Source of the DNA: Bacteroidota bacterium
GTDB lineage: Bacteria > Bacteroidota > Bacteroidia > Bacteroidales > Dysgonomonadaceae
Assembly: GCA_023424395.1 (NCBI GenBank)
Contig: JAFADY010000020.1
Span: 228,372-292,371 of the forward strand
Direction of reading: 5' to 3'
Length of the DNA stretch: 64,000 nt
The notes beneath the pieces were generated by a model that saw only the letters and a program-made list of their open reading frames with translations, ran no database searches and was not told where the DNA came from. Numbering within the stretch: position 1 is the first letter of the stretch; each line of letters starts with the position of its first letter. This document shows positions 45,808 to 55,197 of this stretch, one piece after another. The translations under genes were made by a program, and so were the position numbers.

Positions 45808-47289
45808 ATGCCTACCCCAGAATATTTACAAGCCCAACGCTCACAACCCTGGCGCGAAGAATTACGCAAAAAAATTAAAAATAAAGACAGGACTGATTTA
45901 TCGAGGGTTAAAATGAATGAAGTGGATCCTGAAATCAGAAGTCGCACTTACGATGAAGTCAATCTCGGATTAACTCTTGAACAAGCCCAAGCTGAAGCAC
46001 AACGTTGTCTGGATTGCGTCAATCCAACTTGCATAACCGGCTGTCCGGTTGAAATAAATATTCCCGAATTCATAAAAAACATTGAGCGGTGCGAGATATT
46101 GGAAGCTGCAAAAACCTTGAAAGAAACAAGTGCGTTGCCGGCAGTTTGTGGACGCGTTTGTCCGCAGGAAAGGCAGTGCGAAAGCCAATGTTTTTACGTG
46201 CAAAAACTTAAAAAAGAGTCGGTGGCCATTGGGCACTTGGAAAGATTCGCAGCCGACTACGAGCGCGAAACCGGCCATATTTCAATACCGGAAACCGCTC
46301 CGGCCAATGGAATAAAAATAGCTGTTGTGGGTTCGGGGCCGGCCGGACTGGCATTTGCCGGAGATATGATAAAATTGGGTTACGATGTTACTGTTTTCGA
46401 AGCCCTTCACGAATTAGGAGGTGTACTTCGTTACGGAATCCCTGAATTCAGATTGCCAAATGATGTGGTGGATATCGAAATAGAAGGCTTGAAAAAAATG
46501 GGCGTTCAGTTCATAACAAATTGCATTATCGGAAAAACAATTTCACAAGAAGACCTAAAAGAAGAAGGATATAAAGGAATATTTATCGGGAGCGGTGCGG
46601 GATTACCTAATTTCATGAATATTCCCGGTGAGAATCTTGTGGGAGTGATGTCGTGTAACGAATACCTAACCAGGATAAACTTAATGCAAGCCGCCGATGA
46701 AGAAAGCGATACACCGGTATATAAAGGCAAAAAAGTGGCTGTTATAGGAGGAGGCAATACGGCTATGGATGCCGTAAGAACGGCGCGCAGACTTGGAGCT
46801 GAAAGAGCTATGATCGTTTATCGCCGTTCGGAAGAAGAAATGCCTGCGCGTATAGAGGAAGTTAAGCACGCCAAAGAAGAAGGAATAGAATTTTACACGC
46901 TGCATAATCCGATCCGATATGAAGGAGATGAACGCGGGCGTGTGCAAAGAATGCTCCTTCAGCGGATGAAATTGGGTGAACCGGATTCTTCGGGCAGGAG
47001 ACGGCCTGTTGCCCTGGAAGGCGACACAATTTGGATTGATACCGATGAAGTTATTGTTAGCGTAGGCGTTTCTCCCAATCCGCTTATTCCCTCAACTTTC
47101 ACCGGACTGGAGGTTACTTCGTGGGGAACCGTCGTTGTAAACGCAGACACAATGCAAACAGCCGACGAAACTATTTTTGCAGGCGGCGACATCGTTCGGG
47201 GAGGAGCAACCGTTATTCTCGCCATGGGCGATGGACGGAAAGCTGCAAAATCCATGCACGAAAGTTTGCAAAGTAAACAAAACTTATAA
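45808..47289 (+). CDS. NfnB-type large subunit (glutamate synthase small-chain-like)
   Basis: A 493-residue FAD and iron-sulfur protein with an N-terminal cysteine-rich domain (CLDCVNPTCITGCPVEINIP and CGRVCPQERQCESQC) for two 4Fe-4S clusters. It has two Rossmann motifs: VVGSGPAGLAFAGDMI for FAD and VAVIGGGNTAMDAVRTARR for NADPH, ending IFAGGDIVRGGATVILAMGDGR. Length and pairing with NfnA support the electron-bifurcating transhydrogenase rather than GltD. It is followed by a terminator at 47298. Confidence 0.9.
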   Translation: MPTPEYLQAQRSQPWREELRKKIKNKDRTDLSRVKMNEVDPEIRSRTYDEVNLGLTLEQAQAEAQRCLDCVNPTCITGCPVEINIPEFIKNIERCEILEAAKTLKETSALPAVCGRVCPQERQCESQCFYVQKLKKESVAIGHLERFAADYERETGHISIPETAPANGIKIAVVGSGPAGLAFAGDMIKLGYDVTVFEALHELGGVLRYGIPEFRLPNDVVDIEIEGLKKMGVQFITNCIIGKTISQEDLKEEGYKGIFIGSGAGLPNFMNIPGENLVGVMSCNEYLTRINLMQAADEESDTPVYKGKKVAVIGGGNTAMDAVRTARRLGAERAMIVYRRSEEEMPARIEEVKHAKEEGIEFYTLHNPIRYEGDERGRVQRMLLQRMKLGEPDSSGRRRPVALEGDTIWIDTDEVIVSVGVSPNPLIPSTFTGLEVTSWGTVVVNADTMQTADETIFAGGDIVRGGATVILAMGDGRKAAKSMHESLQSKQNL

Positions 47290-47297
47290 TTACAAAA

Positions 47298-47319
47298 AAA
47301 CGCTCCGAATGGAGCGTTT
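47298..47319 (+). terminator. bidirectional terminator between nfnB and the zinc peptidase gene
   Basis: AAACGCTCC and GGAGCGTTT form a perfect 9-bp stem with a GAAT loop. On the minus strand it is followed by T7, and it also lies just after nfnB. Confidence 0.82.
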
Positions 47320-47343
47320 GAATTTTGTAGTAGGTTTTGATTT

Positions 47344-48216
47344 TTATCTCAAACTGGGATCGTTAAACGTATCGCCTTGGCGAACATCGCCGGTTTGGAA
47401 ACCTTTTTTATACCAAAAAGTACGTTGTGCTGCTGTTCCGTGTGTAAAGGAATCGGGAACGGTATAGCCCATTTGTTGCTTCTGCAGTGTATCGTCGCCA
47501 ACGGCAGTAGTTGCGCTGATGGCCGATTCTAAATCGCCTTCTTCAATGAGAATGGTATTCATTCGTTGTGCCTGATTTGCCCATAATCCGGCAAAAAAAT
47601 CGGCTTGAAGCTCTAATTTTACAGTCAACCTATTCATTTCCGTTTCGCTGATCCGACCACGGTACTGATCCATCTGGCCTAAAATTCCGAGTAACTTTTG
47701 AACATGGTGCCCTACCTCATGTGCTGTTACGTAAGCTATTGCCATTTCTCCACGTGCGCCGTAATCGCGTATCAATTGATGAAAGAAGTTCAAATCGATA
47801 TAAACTTTTTCATCGGCAGGACAGTAAAATGGCCCAACCGCCGAAGAGGCGTGCCCACAACCCGAACTGGTAGCATCGGTAAAAGTAACCAACGTTGGCG
47901 GGCGATAAGTTTCGCCCATTTGTTGCCTGAAAATCTCTGCCCATACATCGTTTGCGCTGTTGAAAACACCGAGCGTGAAAACTTTCAAATCTTCATTTTC
48001 ATTCAATCTAGATTCGTCAACAACTTCTTCCGACGATTGGCCCGGTGCAATACTGCTTGCCATATCAATTGCCTGAAAAGGATTTTGGCCGAGGAGCAGA
48101 GCAATGATGGCAATAATGATAGCGCCTAATCCGCCGAAGGCCATACCTCTTTTTGTTCCTCGCCCGCGTCGATCTTCGTAATTTTGTGTACTATCGTTTC
48201 TGTTAATCCATTTCAT
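47344..48216 (-). CDS. neutral zinc metallopeptidase (YpfJ family)
   Basis: A 290-residue protein. An arginine/glycine-rich N-terminus is followed by one membrane helix (GGLGAIIIAIIALLLG) and a peptidase domain with the zinc-binding HEVGHHVQ motif (about residue 165) and ELQADFFAGLWA. Family members (PF04228) are membrane-anchored with an external peptidase. Substrate is unknown. It uses the shared terminator at 47298. Confidence 0.9.
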   Translation of the reverse strand: MKWINRNDSTQNYEDRRGRGTKRGMAFGGLGAIIIAIIALLLGQNPFQAIDMASSIAPGQSSEEVVDESRLNENEDLKVFTLGVFNSANDVWAEIFRQQMGETYRPPTLVTFTDATSSGCGHASSAVGPFYCPADEKVYIDLNFFHQLIRDYGARGEMAIAYVTAHEVGHHVQKLLGILGQMDQYRGRISETEMNRLTVKLELQADFFAGLWANQAQRMNTILIEEGDLESAISATTAVGDDTLQKQQMGYTVPDSFTHGTAAQRTFWYKKGFQTGDVRQGDTFNDPSLR

Positions 48217-48357
48217 GTTTATGTTGTTTTAGGTTTGGCTAATTATTTTCCTATTCTAATATTCAAACGTAAAAGTACGTTTTTTTGTTTTAAAAAAAGC
48301 AATAAATGAAACAATAAAAATCCTATTAATCTTGGTTTTCGCTATTTTGTTTGTAGT

Positions 48358-49092
48358 TTACAACTCCCTGATCTTAATATTTCTGAACCAAACAGAATAT
48401 CCGTGATCCTGCAAGCCGATGTAGCCCTCTTTCGAGATGCCTTCTTTGAATCCAGGGAAATTTTTGAATTTGCTGTTTTCCACCATTCTATCCCAATCGC
48501 GCGTCCACAAACGATATTCCACTACTTTTATTCCGTTTTGGGTGTGGGTAACTCTTCCATTGTCAACACGAATAACTATTGTATTCCACTCTCCGTGAGG
48601 ATTGACGGTTTTGGGATCGGCCGGAAGCATATCATACAATGAACCAGCCAGGTGGCTGTCGATTTTGTTATCGCTTGCATTTTCATTATCCAAAATTTGA
48701 ATCTCAGGAGCTGAGCTATAAATAGCCCTGCCTTTTTCTTCGCGAACGTTGTAAAAAATTCCCGAATTAGCTTCCTTTTCGGCTTTCCAGTCGATAGACA
48801 ATTCAAAATCTTTGAATTTTTTCGGGAAGAAGATCATATCACCTCCCACTCCCTGTCCACGCTTCGCGTTCGGCGCTTTAAAAACCTTCATTGCCCCATC
48901 TTCAATTATCCAGTTATCGGGGATGCTGTTGCCATTGTATTGGCGCCAGCCGGTAAAATCCTTGCCGTTAAATAATAAAGTCCATCCTTGTTTTTCTTCC
49001 GATTTTGTTAATTCATTCACTTTAACCGTCCGTACAGCCCCGCAAGAAACGAGTAAAAGGATTATCGATAAATATAACCATGCTGTTTTCAT
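48358..49092 (-). CDS. DUF1080 (3-keto-disaccharide hydrolase-like) lipoprotein
   Basis: A 244-residue lipoprotein: signal peptide with lipobox LLLVSCG (Cys17). The DUF1080 beta-jelly-roll domain starts at GWTLLFNGKDFTGWRQYNG and ends GYIGLQDHGYSVWFRNIKIREL. Some relatives hydrolyse 3-keto-glycosides. Here it is a lone gene with no oxidoreductase partner, so the substrate is open. It is probably in the periplasm or on the surface. Confidence 0.85.
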   Translation of the reverse strand: MKTAWLYLSIILLLVSCGAVRTVKVNELTKSEEKQGWTLLFNGKDFTGWRQYNGNSIPDNWIIEDGAMKVFKAPNAKRGQGVGGDMIFFPKKFKDFELSIDWKAEKEANSGIFYNVREEKGRAIYSSAPEIQILDNENASDNKIDSHLAGSLYDMLPADPKTVNPHGEWNTIVIRVDNGRVTHTQNGIKVVEYRLWTRDWDRMVENSKFKNFPGFKEGISKEGYIGLQDHGYSVWFRNIKIREL

Positions 49093-49222
49093 TGATTTAT
49101 CAATTATTACGTTTAATATAGTTATCTACAAACACAAAAATAGCTTCTTTTGTTTGAGAAATACAAAAAAAATCGGAATAAATTCCGATTGTATTAATTG
49201 GTGATGATGTTGTTCATTGAAA

Positions 49223-50050
49223 CTATTGCGCTTTCTTAATCCATTCATCGGAGATTTCGGGATCGTAACCCAATTCTTTTGCTTTCTCGAAATCGGCTTT
49301 CGCAGCGAATTTATCGAATTGTTCCAAACGAAGCCGCCCGCGAAGTATGTAGAAATAAGGGTTATTGCGCTCGTCGCGTTCAATGGCGTGAATATCAGTT
49401 GCGGCTTTGGATACTTGCGCCGTGTTGAGGTAACACTCCGCCCGATTCAAATAATAAACGGAATTTTCTTTTTCTTCGGTGGAGATAATATCGGAGTATA
49501 ATTTTTCTGCTTCCGCCCAATTGCCATCGAGTTTATAAAGCAATGCTTTGCTCAGTTTGGTGAACAAATGATCGGGGTCTGAGTTTTCGGCAGCTAGAAA
49601 ATCGGCTTCGGCTGCGGTGCGATCGCCTTTTTCAAGAAATAACAACCCCCGTCGGTAATAAGCTTCAACATCGTCCGGATCTTGTTTCAGCACTTCATTA
49701 TAATCTTCCATCGCTTCATCGTACCGTCCCAAATCCACCAACAGCGATGCCCGGTTATGCAGTACCAAAGACGAATTATCGCTTCCGCTCAACGAAGCGG
49801 TAAAAGAAATATAGGCATCGTCGTACAACCGCAACTGACGTTGAAGAATACCTAAATTCAATAACAGGACCGGATTATTTTCGTTTGCCGGATCAAGAGA
49901 CATGGCTTTCTTTAAAGCAAAAGACGCGCTATCGAGTTTATTACCATCGATATATTGCATAGATTTTTGCACCCATTGCTGATAATCTGTAGTTTGCGAA
50001 ACGGCTACGAAACTCAATAATAATAAGATTAAACTCAGAATAGTTTTCAT
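49223..50050 (-). CDS. secreted TPR-repeat protein
   Basis: A 275-residue protein with a signal peptide (MKTILSLILLLLSFVAVSQ) followed by about six TPR motifs (for example ASFALKKAMSLDPANE, EAMEDYNEVLKQDPDDVEAYYRRG, AEADFLAAENSDPDH). It probably scaffolds a periplasmic or outer-membrane assembly. ATG 50050 is chosen because it gives a normal signal peptide and follows a minus-strand -7 box at 50085-50078. No partner is visible. Confidence 0.75.
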   Translation of the reverse strand: MKTILSLILLLLSFVAVSQTTDYQQWVQKSMQYIDGNKLDSASFALKKAMSLDPANENNPVLLLNLGILQRQLRLYDDAYISFTASLSGSDNSSLVLHNRASLLVDLGRYDEAMEDYNEVLKQDPDDVEAYYRRGLLFLEKGDRTAAEADFLAAENSDPDHLFTKLSKALLYKLDGNWAEAEKLYSDIISTEEKENSVYYLNRAECYLNTAQVSKAATDIHAIERDERNNPYFYILRGRLRLEQFDKFAAKADFEKAKELGYDPEISDEWIKKAQ

Positions 50051-50074
50051 TTTGATCTCCATAGAGGTAAATTG

Positions 50075-50106
50075 TTGCAAAAATAGGCTCTTTTTTTGTA
50101 TTTTTG
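50075..50106. promoter_or_regulatory. overlapping divergent promoters for the TPR gene and mscS
   Basis: Plus strand: TTG 50075-50077, 21-nt spacer, TATTTTTG 50099-50106, for mscS at 50137. Minus strand: TATTTTTG at 50085-50078, for the TPR gene starting at 50050. The two -7 boxes are 13 bp apart, so the two polymerases would compete for the site. Confidence 0.6.
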
Positions 50107-50136
50107 CGGTCTCAAAGTCTTTAAAAATAAAAATCT

Positions 50137-51048
50137 ATGTTATTAATTCCAAGTATTTTTGCTACCGACTCTGTTCAAGTTCAACAAATCACTCAGGGAC
50201 CATCCATGGCTGAACTTATAAAAAGCGGAAATGTTGAAGATGCTCTTGATAAAGCTACCACATGGAGTATCGATTTTGTGTGGAAATTGGGGCTTGCCAT
50301 TCTCTTATTTATCATCGGGAGATTTATTATTTCAAAAATTAACGGTTTCGCCGGAAAGTTGATGATTAAGAGAAAAGTGGACGGAACGCTAAAAGGATTT
50401 CTGCATAGTGCGTTGCTTACGCTTTTGTATATTGTGCTTTTTATCAATATTATTAATATAGTGGGAACCAAAACAATATCCATTGCCGCGCTTATTGCTT
50501 CGGCAGGATTGGCCATCGGTTTGGCGGTAAAAGATAATCTCGCCAACTTTGCCGGAGGCGTGATGATATTGTTTAACAAACCTTTCAGAGGCGGCGATTT
50601 TATTAAGGTTCAGGATATGGAAGGGACGGTGGTGAGTATTGGGATTTTGTACACGATGCTTAAAACGTTCGATAACAAAACCATTTATATTCCCAACGGG
50701 CCTTTATCGACGGGAAATATCGTGAATTATAACAGCCCCGACGGCATTCGCCGATCCGATATCACCGTGAGTGTGGATTACGGTAGCAACGTGGAGGAGG
50801 TGAAAGAGTTGTTGCTGACACTTGCCAACGATCATCCCGATGTGTTGAAAAACCCGGCTCCCTTCGCGCGAATGACGAAAATGAATGCGAGTTCCATTGA
50901 TTTCAGTTTCAGGTTTTGGACAAAAATCGATGATTTTTGGCGCGTAACCTATGATTTGAATGAGCAGATTTACAACACCCTCATCGAAAAAGGCCTGAAT
51001 ATTCCGTTCCCGCAAATGACTGTGCATTTGGCTGATGGCAGCAAATAA
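50137..51048 (+). CDS. mscS: small-conductance mechanosensitive channel (MscS family)
   Basis: A 303-residue membrane protein with three N-terminal hydrophobic helices. The third, pore-lining one is ALIASAGLAIGLAVKDNLANFAGG, and the cytoplasmic beta domain begins FNKPFRGGDFIKVQDMEGTV. MscS opens under membrane tension to release solutes on osmotic downshock. The length is close to the E. coli protein (286). It has its own promoter and a strong terminator. Confidence 0.93.
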   Translation: MLLIPSIFATDSVQVQQITQGPSMAELIKSGNVEDALDKATTWSIDFVWKLGLAILLFIIGRFIISKINGFAGKLMIKRKVDGTLKGFLHSALLTLLYIVLFINIINIVGTKTISIAALIASAGLAIGLAVKDNLANFAGGVMILFNKPFRGGDFIKVQDMEGTVVSIGILYTMLKTFDNKTIYIPNGPLSTGNIVNYNSPDGIRRSDITVSVDYGSNVEEVKELLLTLANDHPDVLKNPAPFARMTKMNASSIDFSFRFWTKIDDFWRVTYDLNEQIYNTLIEKGLNIPFPQMTVHLADGSK

Positions 51049-51069
51049 ATGACAAAACCATATAATAAA

Positions 51070-51104
51070 AAAACGGTTCAAAATTTAATTTGAACCGTTT
51101 TTTT
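51070..51104. terminator. bidirectional terminator between mscS and the small membrane protein gene
   Basis: AACGGTTCA and TGAACCGTT (core arms, extended by AAA/TTT) form a strong stem with a T run on each exit side. It serves mscS (plus) and the convergent small gene (minus). Confidence 0.85.
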
Positions 51105-51126
51105 ATTAGTTTTCTCGCGTTAAGTA

Positions 51127-51357
51127 TTAGCTGTTTCCTTTATTGCCACCTCCACGGAGTAGAGCAACCAACAATAAAATGAATACTAAACCTGCAACTA
51201 CCCAAAACCAAATTTGAGTGTAGAATGCACCGCCTTGATCAGAGTTAACGTTGATATCCAATGAAGGAGCTTCGTCTTGAGCAAAAGCGATTACTGAAGA
51301 TAATAAACCGAACACAAATAAAGTAATTGTTCTGGTAAATTTTGTTACTTGTTTCAT
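51127..51357 (-). CDS. small membrane protein with signal peptide
   Basis: A 76-residue protein with a signal peptide (VTKFTRTITLFVFGLLSSVIAFAQ), a short polar region and a second hydrophobic helix (IWFWVVAGLVFILLLVALL) followed by a glycine-rich basic tail. No family recognised. ATG 51357 is used, since the longer frame to 51447 has no sensible N-terminus. Similar small proteins are frequent in Bacteroidetes. Confidence 0.6.
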   Translation of the reverse strand: MKQVTKFTRTITLFVFGLLSSVIAFAQDEAPSLDINVNSDQGGAFYTQIWFWVVAGLVFILLLVALLRGGGNKGNS

Positions 51358-51473
51358 AATTAAACTCTTTAAAAGATTATATAACTTTTTTGACTGTATT
51401 ATTTCAAATACTAAACAATTAACAACACTTTGAATTAAATTGTTCAAATTTATTGAAAAAATAATAACAAATA

Positions 51474-51971
51474 TTACGTTCTTTTTTGAAAGGCGAGCCT
51501 TTCTGCTCCGTTACGTAAGTAGATTACTCCACAATATTTAAAATCGAATTTTTTCAGAATATTTTGCATCACCACATTATCGCGATGCGTATCTATGCGG
51601 ATATTTTTGAATCGTGTGAAAGCCCAACCCAAACACGCTTCGGCCACACCTTTTTCTTTTCCCGATGAAGCAATGCGGTGAATAACACCGTAAGGTTCGT
51701 TGTTCAACCAATCTCCATTATAAATTTTCAGATAAGTAGGATCATCCTCACCTTCGATATAACAAAAAACTCCAACAATTTCTTCTTCTTCATTTAGACA
51801 GACAAAACTTTGTTTTTTTTGAATATCTTCTTTTATAAGTTCTTCCGCGGGATACCCGTCAACCCACTGATTGAGATTGCCGGTTTTTTGCATAAAACGC
51901 CGTGCAATGTCATATACCTGCATTACGGCAGGCATATCGGAAAAAACGGTTGGGCGTATAAGCACGATCAT
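51474..51971 (-). CDS. GNAT-family N-acetyltransferase
   Basis: A 165-residue protein with the GNAT layout: IRPTVFSDMPAVMQVYDIARRFM at the start, a central strand FVCLNEEEEIVGVFCYIEG, and RIASSGKEKGVAEACLGWAF as the acetyl-CoA pyrophosphate-binding region, then NILKKFDFKYCGVIYL. It probably acetylates a small molecule or protein N-terminus, but the substrate is not known. ATG 51971 gives the standard start. The upstream extension to 52004 is hydrophobic and not family-like. Confidence 0.78.
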   Translation of the reverse strand: MIVLIRPTVFSDMPAVMQVYDIARRFMQKTGNLNQWVDGYPAEELIKEDIQKKQSFVCLNEEEEIVGVFCYIEGEDDPTYLKIYNGDWLNNEPYGVIHRIASSGKEKGVAEACLGWAFTRFKNIRIDTHRDNVVMQNILKKFDFKYCGVIYLRNGAERLAFQKRT

Positions 51972-52042
51972 GTTCAATGTAATTAAAAACAAAAATAGGC
52001 ACAATTTTTTATTTCGTGCCTACTCTCAATATATTTAAAATC

Positions 52043-54412
52043 TTATTTCTTCCCTTTCTTTGCGTCCGTGGCTTTGGTTGTTTTCGATGCTTTTTTTGCG
52101 GATTTTTTAGGAGCATCTGTTTTAGTGGCGGCCTCAATTATTTCCTTACTCATTTCCAACGTCAATTCTTCCGGTTTTTGAGATTTGGGTATTTTATAAT
52201 TTTGCTTTTTGTAAGAAATATAAGGGCCGTAGCGTCCGTTCAAAACTTGCAATTCCGGTTCTTCTGCAAAAGTTTTGATGATTTTTTCTTTGTCTTTCTT
52301 TTCTTTGGCAAGAATCAAATCAATGGCTTCTTCTGCGGTAATTTCGAGCGGATCGGCTCCTTTGGGAAGCGATACGAATTTGTTATTATAGCGCACGTAT
52401 GGGCCAAAACGGCCTGCACCTACAATCATTTCTTTTCCTTCGTATTCGCCCAAAGGCCTCGGCAAATCAAATAATTTCAGCGCTTCTTCCAAACCGATGG
52501 TTTCCAGTGATTGCGATTTTTGCAAAGCCGCGAAAAGCGGTTTTTCTTCTTTATCGGGAGTACCGATCTGTACCAACGGCCCATAACGCCCAATTTTAAC
52601 GGAAACTTGGCGCCCCGTTTTCGGATCTTTGCCTAACACACGTTCACCGGCTTTGTGCTCGGTACGCATTTCCATGGTTTCTTCCACAACGGGACGAAAC
52701 GATTTATAAAAATCTTTGATAGCGCTGTTCCACTGCTGTTTGCCTTCGGCAATGGCATCGAAATCTTTTTCAACATTCGCGGTAAAATTGTAATCCACTA
52801 CATCTTTAAAATATTCTACTAAAAAATCGTTCACCACAATTCCGATGTCGGTTGGTACCAATTTGTTTTTGTCGGTTCCGGCGATCTCTTTTTTATTCAC
52901 ATTTTTCAAGTTACCGTTTTTCAGCGTAAGGATATTGTATGTTCTTTCCTCACCTTCAACGGTTTTCTTTTCTACATATTCCCTGTTTTGAATGGTAGAA
53001 ATTGTGGGCGCATAAGTAGAAGGACGGCCGATTCCCAACTCTTCCATTTTTCGCACCAGCGAGGCTTCCGTATATCGAGGCGGACGCTGAGAAAAACGTT
53101 CGGTAGCGGTGGTTTCTTGCATGTCGAGTTTTTCTCCGTTTTTGAGCGGAGGAAGAATTCCACCGTTGTTTTCAGCATCTTCATCGTCTGTTCCTTCCAT
53201 ATAAACACGCAGAAAACCATCGAACTTAATGACTTCGCCGGTAGCTACGAATTTGCCCTCAGCATTCGATATATCGATGGTTGCCACGGTTTTTTCCAAC
53301 TCGGCATCGGCCATTTGCGAAGCAATGGTACGTTTCCAAATCAAATCGTAAAGACGCTTTTCTTGTGCAGAACCCGATACTTCCTGCTCACTAATGTAAG
53401 TCGGGCGGATGGCTTCGTGTGCTTCTTGGGCTCCCTTTGATTTCGTTGTATATTTTCTGATTTTAAGGTATTTATCTCCATAGTTGTTTGTTATTTCTAC
53501 TTTTGCGGTATTGATAGCCAAGGAAGATAAATTAACGGAATCGGTACGCATATAAGTTATTTTTCCCGATTCGTACAACCTTTGTGCAACCATCATGGTT
53601 TGAGCTACGGAGAAACCGAGTTTCCGCGAGGCTTCCTGTTGTAAAGTAGATGTTGTAAATGGAGGCGCGGGCGATTTTTTGCCGGGTTTAGTAGTAACAT
53701 CTTCAATAGAAAAAACCGATGTTTTAAGTTTTTCGAGTAATGCAAGCCCTTCTTGTTTTGTTTTGAGCCGTTTGTTGTACTCGGCTTTTACTTCGTGAAG
53801 CTGTCCGTTTTCTTGTTTCACAAAAACGGCAATTATGCGATATGAAGCTTCGGATGTAAAACGTTGGATTTCGCGTTCACGTTCCACAATTAATCTTACG
53901 GCCACCGATTGCACCCTTCCTGCCGATAAGGCAGGTTTGATTTTTCGCCACAAAACGGGTGAAAGTTCAAAGCCCACGATCCTGTCCAACACACGTCGGG
54001 CTTGTTGCGCGTCGACCAAATTTTTGTCTATTTTTCGCGGTTTTTGAATGGCGTCTTGGATGGCAGGTTTTGTAATTTCGTGAAAAACAATGCGTTTTGT
54101 ATCTTTATCTTTCAAACCCAGCACATCGTATAAATGCCATGAAATGGCTTCTCCTTCGCGGTCTTCATCGGATGCCAGCCAAACCGTTTCTGCGTTTTTT
54201 GTGGCGGTTTTCAATTCAGAAACCACTTTCTTTTTATCGGTTGGAATTTCGTAGATAGGCTCGAAGTTATTCTTTATATCGATGCTGAAATCTTTCTTTT
54301 TTAAATCCCGAATATGCCCATAACTCGACATTACCTTAAAATCATTTCCTAGAAACTTCTCAATTGTCTTTGCCTTCGCCGGCGACTCTACTATTACCAA
54401 ATTCTTTGCCAT
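52043..54412 (-). CDS. topA: DNA topoisomerase I
   Basis: A 789-residue type IA topoisomerase that relaxes negative supercoils. Toprim domain from KNLVIVESPAKAKTIEKFLG (1-130) with DEDREGEA. Catalytic tyrosine in KITYMRTDSVNLS (about residue 290). The C-terminal half has repeated FGPYVRYN/RYGPYISYK units and a lysine-rich tail (KKSAKKASK). Cysteine zinc fingers of the E. coli enzyme are not seen. A consensus promoter (TTTG-21-TACTTTTG) at 54455-54487 lies upstream and supports ATG 54412. Confidence 0.95.
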   Translation of the reverse strand: MAKNLVIVESPAKAKTIEKFLGNDFKVMSSYGHIRDLKKKDFSIDIKNNFEPIYEIPTDKKKVVSELKTATKNAETVWLASDEDREGEAISWHLYDVLGLKDKDTKRIVFHEITKPAIQDAIQKPRKIDKNLVDAQQARRVLDRIVGFELSPVLWRKIKPALSAGRVQSVAVRLIVEREREIQRFTSEASYRIIAVFVKQENGQLHEVKAEYNKRLKTKQEGLALLEKLKTSVFSIEDVTTKPGKKSPAPPFTTSTLQQEASRKLGFSVAQTMMVAQRLYESGKITYMRTDSVNLSSLAINTAKVEITNNYGDKYLKIRKYTTKSKGAQEAHEAIRPTYISEQEVSGSAQEKRLYDLIWKRTIASQMADAELEKTVATIDISNAEGKFVATGEVIKFDGFLRVYMEGTDDEDAENNGGILPPLKNGEKLDMQETTATERFSQRPPRYTEASLVRKMEELGIGRPSTYAPTISTIQNREYVEKKTVEGEERTYNILTLKNGNLKNVNKKEIAGTDKNKLVPTDIGIVVNDFLVEYFKDVVDYNFTANVEKDFDAIAEGKQQWNSAIKDFYKSFRPVVEETMEMRTEHKAGERVLGKDPKTGRQVSVKIGRYGPLVQIGTPDKEEKPLFAALQKSQSLETIGLEEALKLFDLPRPLGEYEGKEMIVGAGRFGPYVRYNNKFVSLPKGADPLEITAEEAIDLILAKEKKDKEKIIKTFAEEPELQVLNGRYGPYISYKKQNYKIPKSQKPEELTLEMSKEIIEAATKTDAPKKSAKKASKTTKATDAKKGKK

Positions 54413-54454
54413 GTATGTTTTCTCTTGAATATAATCTAAATAAGTTTTCGGGTG

Positions 54455-54487
54455 CAAAAGTAGTAATTTTGTGTCAGTAACCACAAA
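54455..54487 (-). promoter_or_regulatory. topA promoter
   Basis: On the minus strand TTTG (54487-54484), a 21-nt spacer and TACTTTTG (54462-54455) match the Bacteroidetes consensus fully. The start codon is 42 nt downstream. Confidence 0.78.
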
Positions 54488-54522
54488 TTTTTGAGAAATT
54501 CCTTATTTATTAATGTGCGAAC

Positions 54523-55128
54523 TCAATTTTCTGAGGAAAGTATTTTTACTCCATAAATGCCTGACAGCAATGTTGTGAGTTGTTCTTTTAAGGACTTTCG
54601 TACGTGCAATATCATGCTGCAAACTTCTCCAAAATCTTGCTTCCACGTTACTTCTTCAACTTGTTTGAGCACACGCATTACATCGTTTAGCAAAACATAA
54701 TCGAATTGAATGTGGATTATGTCATCTACTGTTTTTTCCACAATAGTTGCGTTAGCAATAGCGGCGGCAGCCGCTTCTTTGTATGCTTTAACAAGCCCAC
54801 CCGTACCCAAAAGCGTGCCGCCGAAATACCGGATTACCAGAATTAAGACATCGGTAAGTTCGGCGGAATTGATCTGTCCCAAAATAGGACGCCCGGCGGT
54901 GCCGGAAGGTTCGCCGTCGTCGTTGGAACGAAAATCGTCGCGCGCGGCGCCCAGCATATACGCCCAGCAAACATGTCTTGCGTCGTAATATTTTTTTCGG
55001 TATTGCTCTATAATTTCTTTTATTTCTTCAGTATTTTCAACATGAAGAATAAAGGAGAGAAATTTGCTTTTTTTCTCCGTAATATAGCCTTCGGCGGGTT
55101 GAAGAATGGTTGTATAGGTGTCTTGCAT
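54523..55128 (-). CDS. yigZ: IMPACT family protein (YigZ)
   Basis: A 201-residue protein with the UPF0029 N-terminal domain. ILQPAEGYITEKKSKFLSF, then DARHVCWAYMLG, DDGEPSGTAGRPILGQI and VIRYFGGTLLGTGGLVKAYKEA are the family signatures. A C-terminal EF-G-like domain (about 135-200) follows. Its role is linked to translation control but is not settled. ATG 55128 is 4 nt after a TACTTTTG box (55140-55133), so the mRNA may be leaderless or nearly so. Confidence 0.9.
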   Translation of the reverse strand: MQDTYTTILQPAEGYITEKKSKFLSFILHVENTEEIKEIIEQYRKKYYDARHVCWAYMLGAARDDFRSNDDGEPSGTAGRPILGQINSAELTDVLILVIRYFGGTLLGTGGLVKAYKEAAAAAIANATIVEKTVDDIIHIQFDYVLLNDVMRVLKQVEEVTWKQDFGEVCSMILHVRKSLKEQLTTLLSGIYGVKILSSEN

Positions 55129-55141
55129 ATTACAAAAGTAC

Positions 55142-55174
55142 AAAAAAAGCGACACCAAAAGGCGTCGCTTTTTC
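55142..55174 (-). terminator. terminator after nrdJ
   Basis: AAAAAGCGACACC and GGCGTCGCTTTTT form a stem with an AAAA loop and T7 on the minus strand, 24 nt after the nrdJ stop. It lies directly upstream of the yigZ promoter. Confidence 0.82.
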
Positions 55175-55197
55175 ATCAAGATGACATCAGTTTTTGT

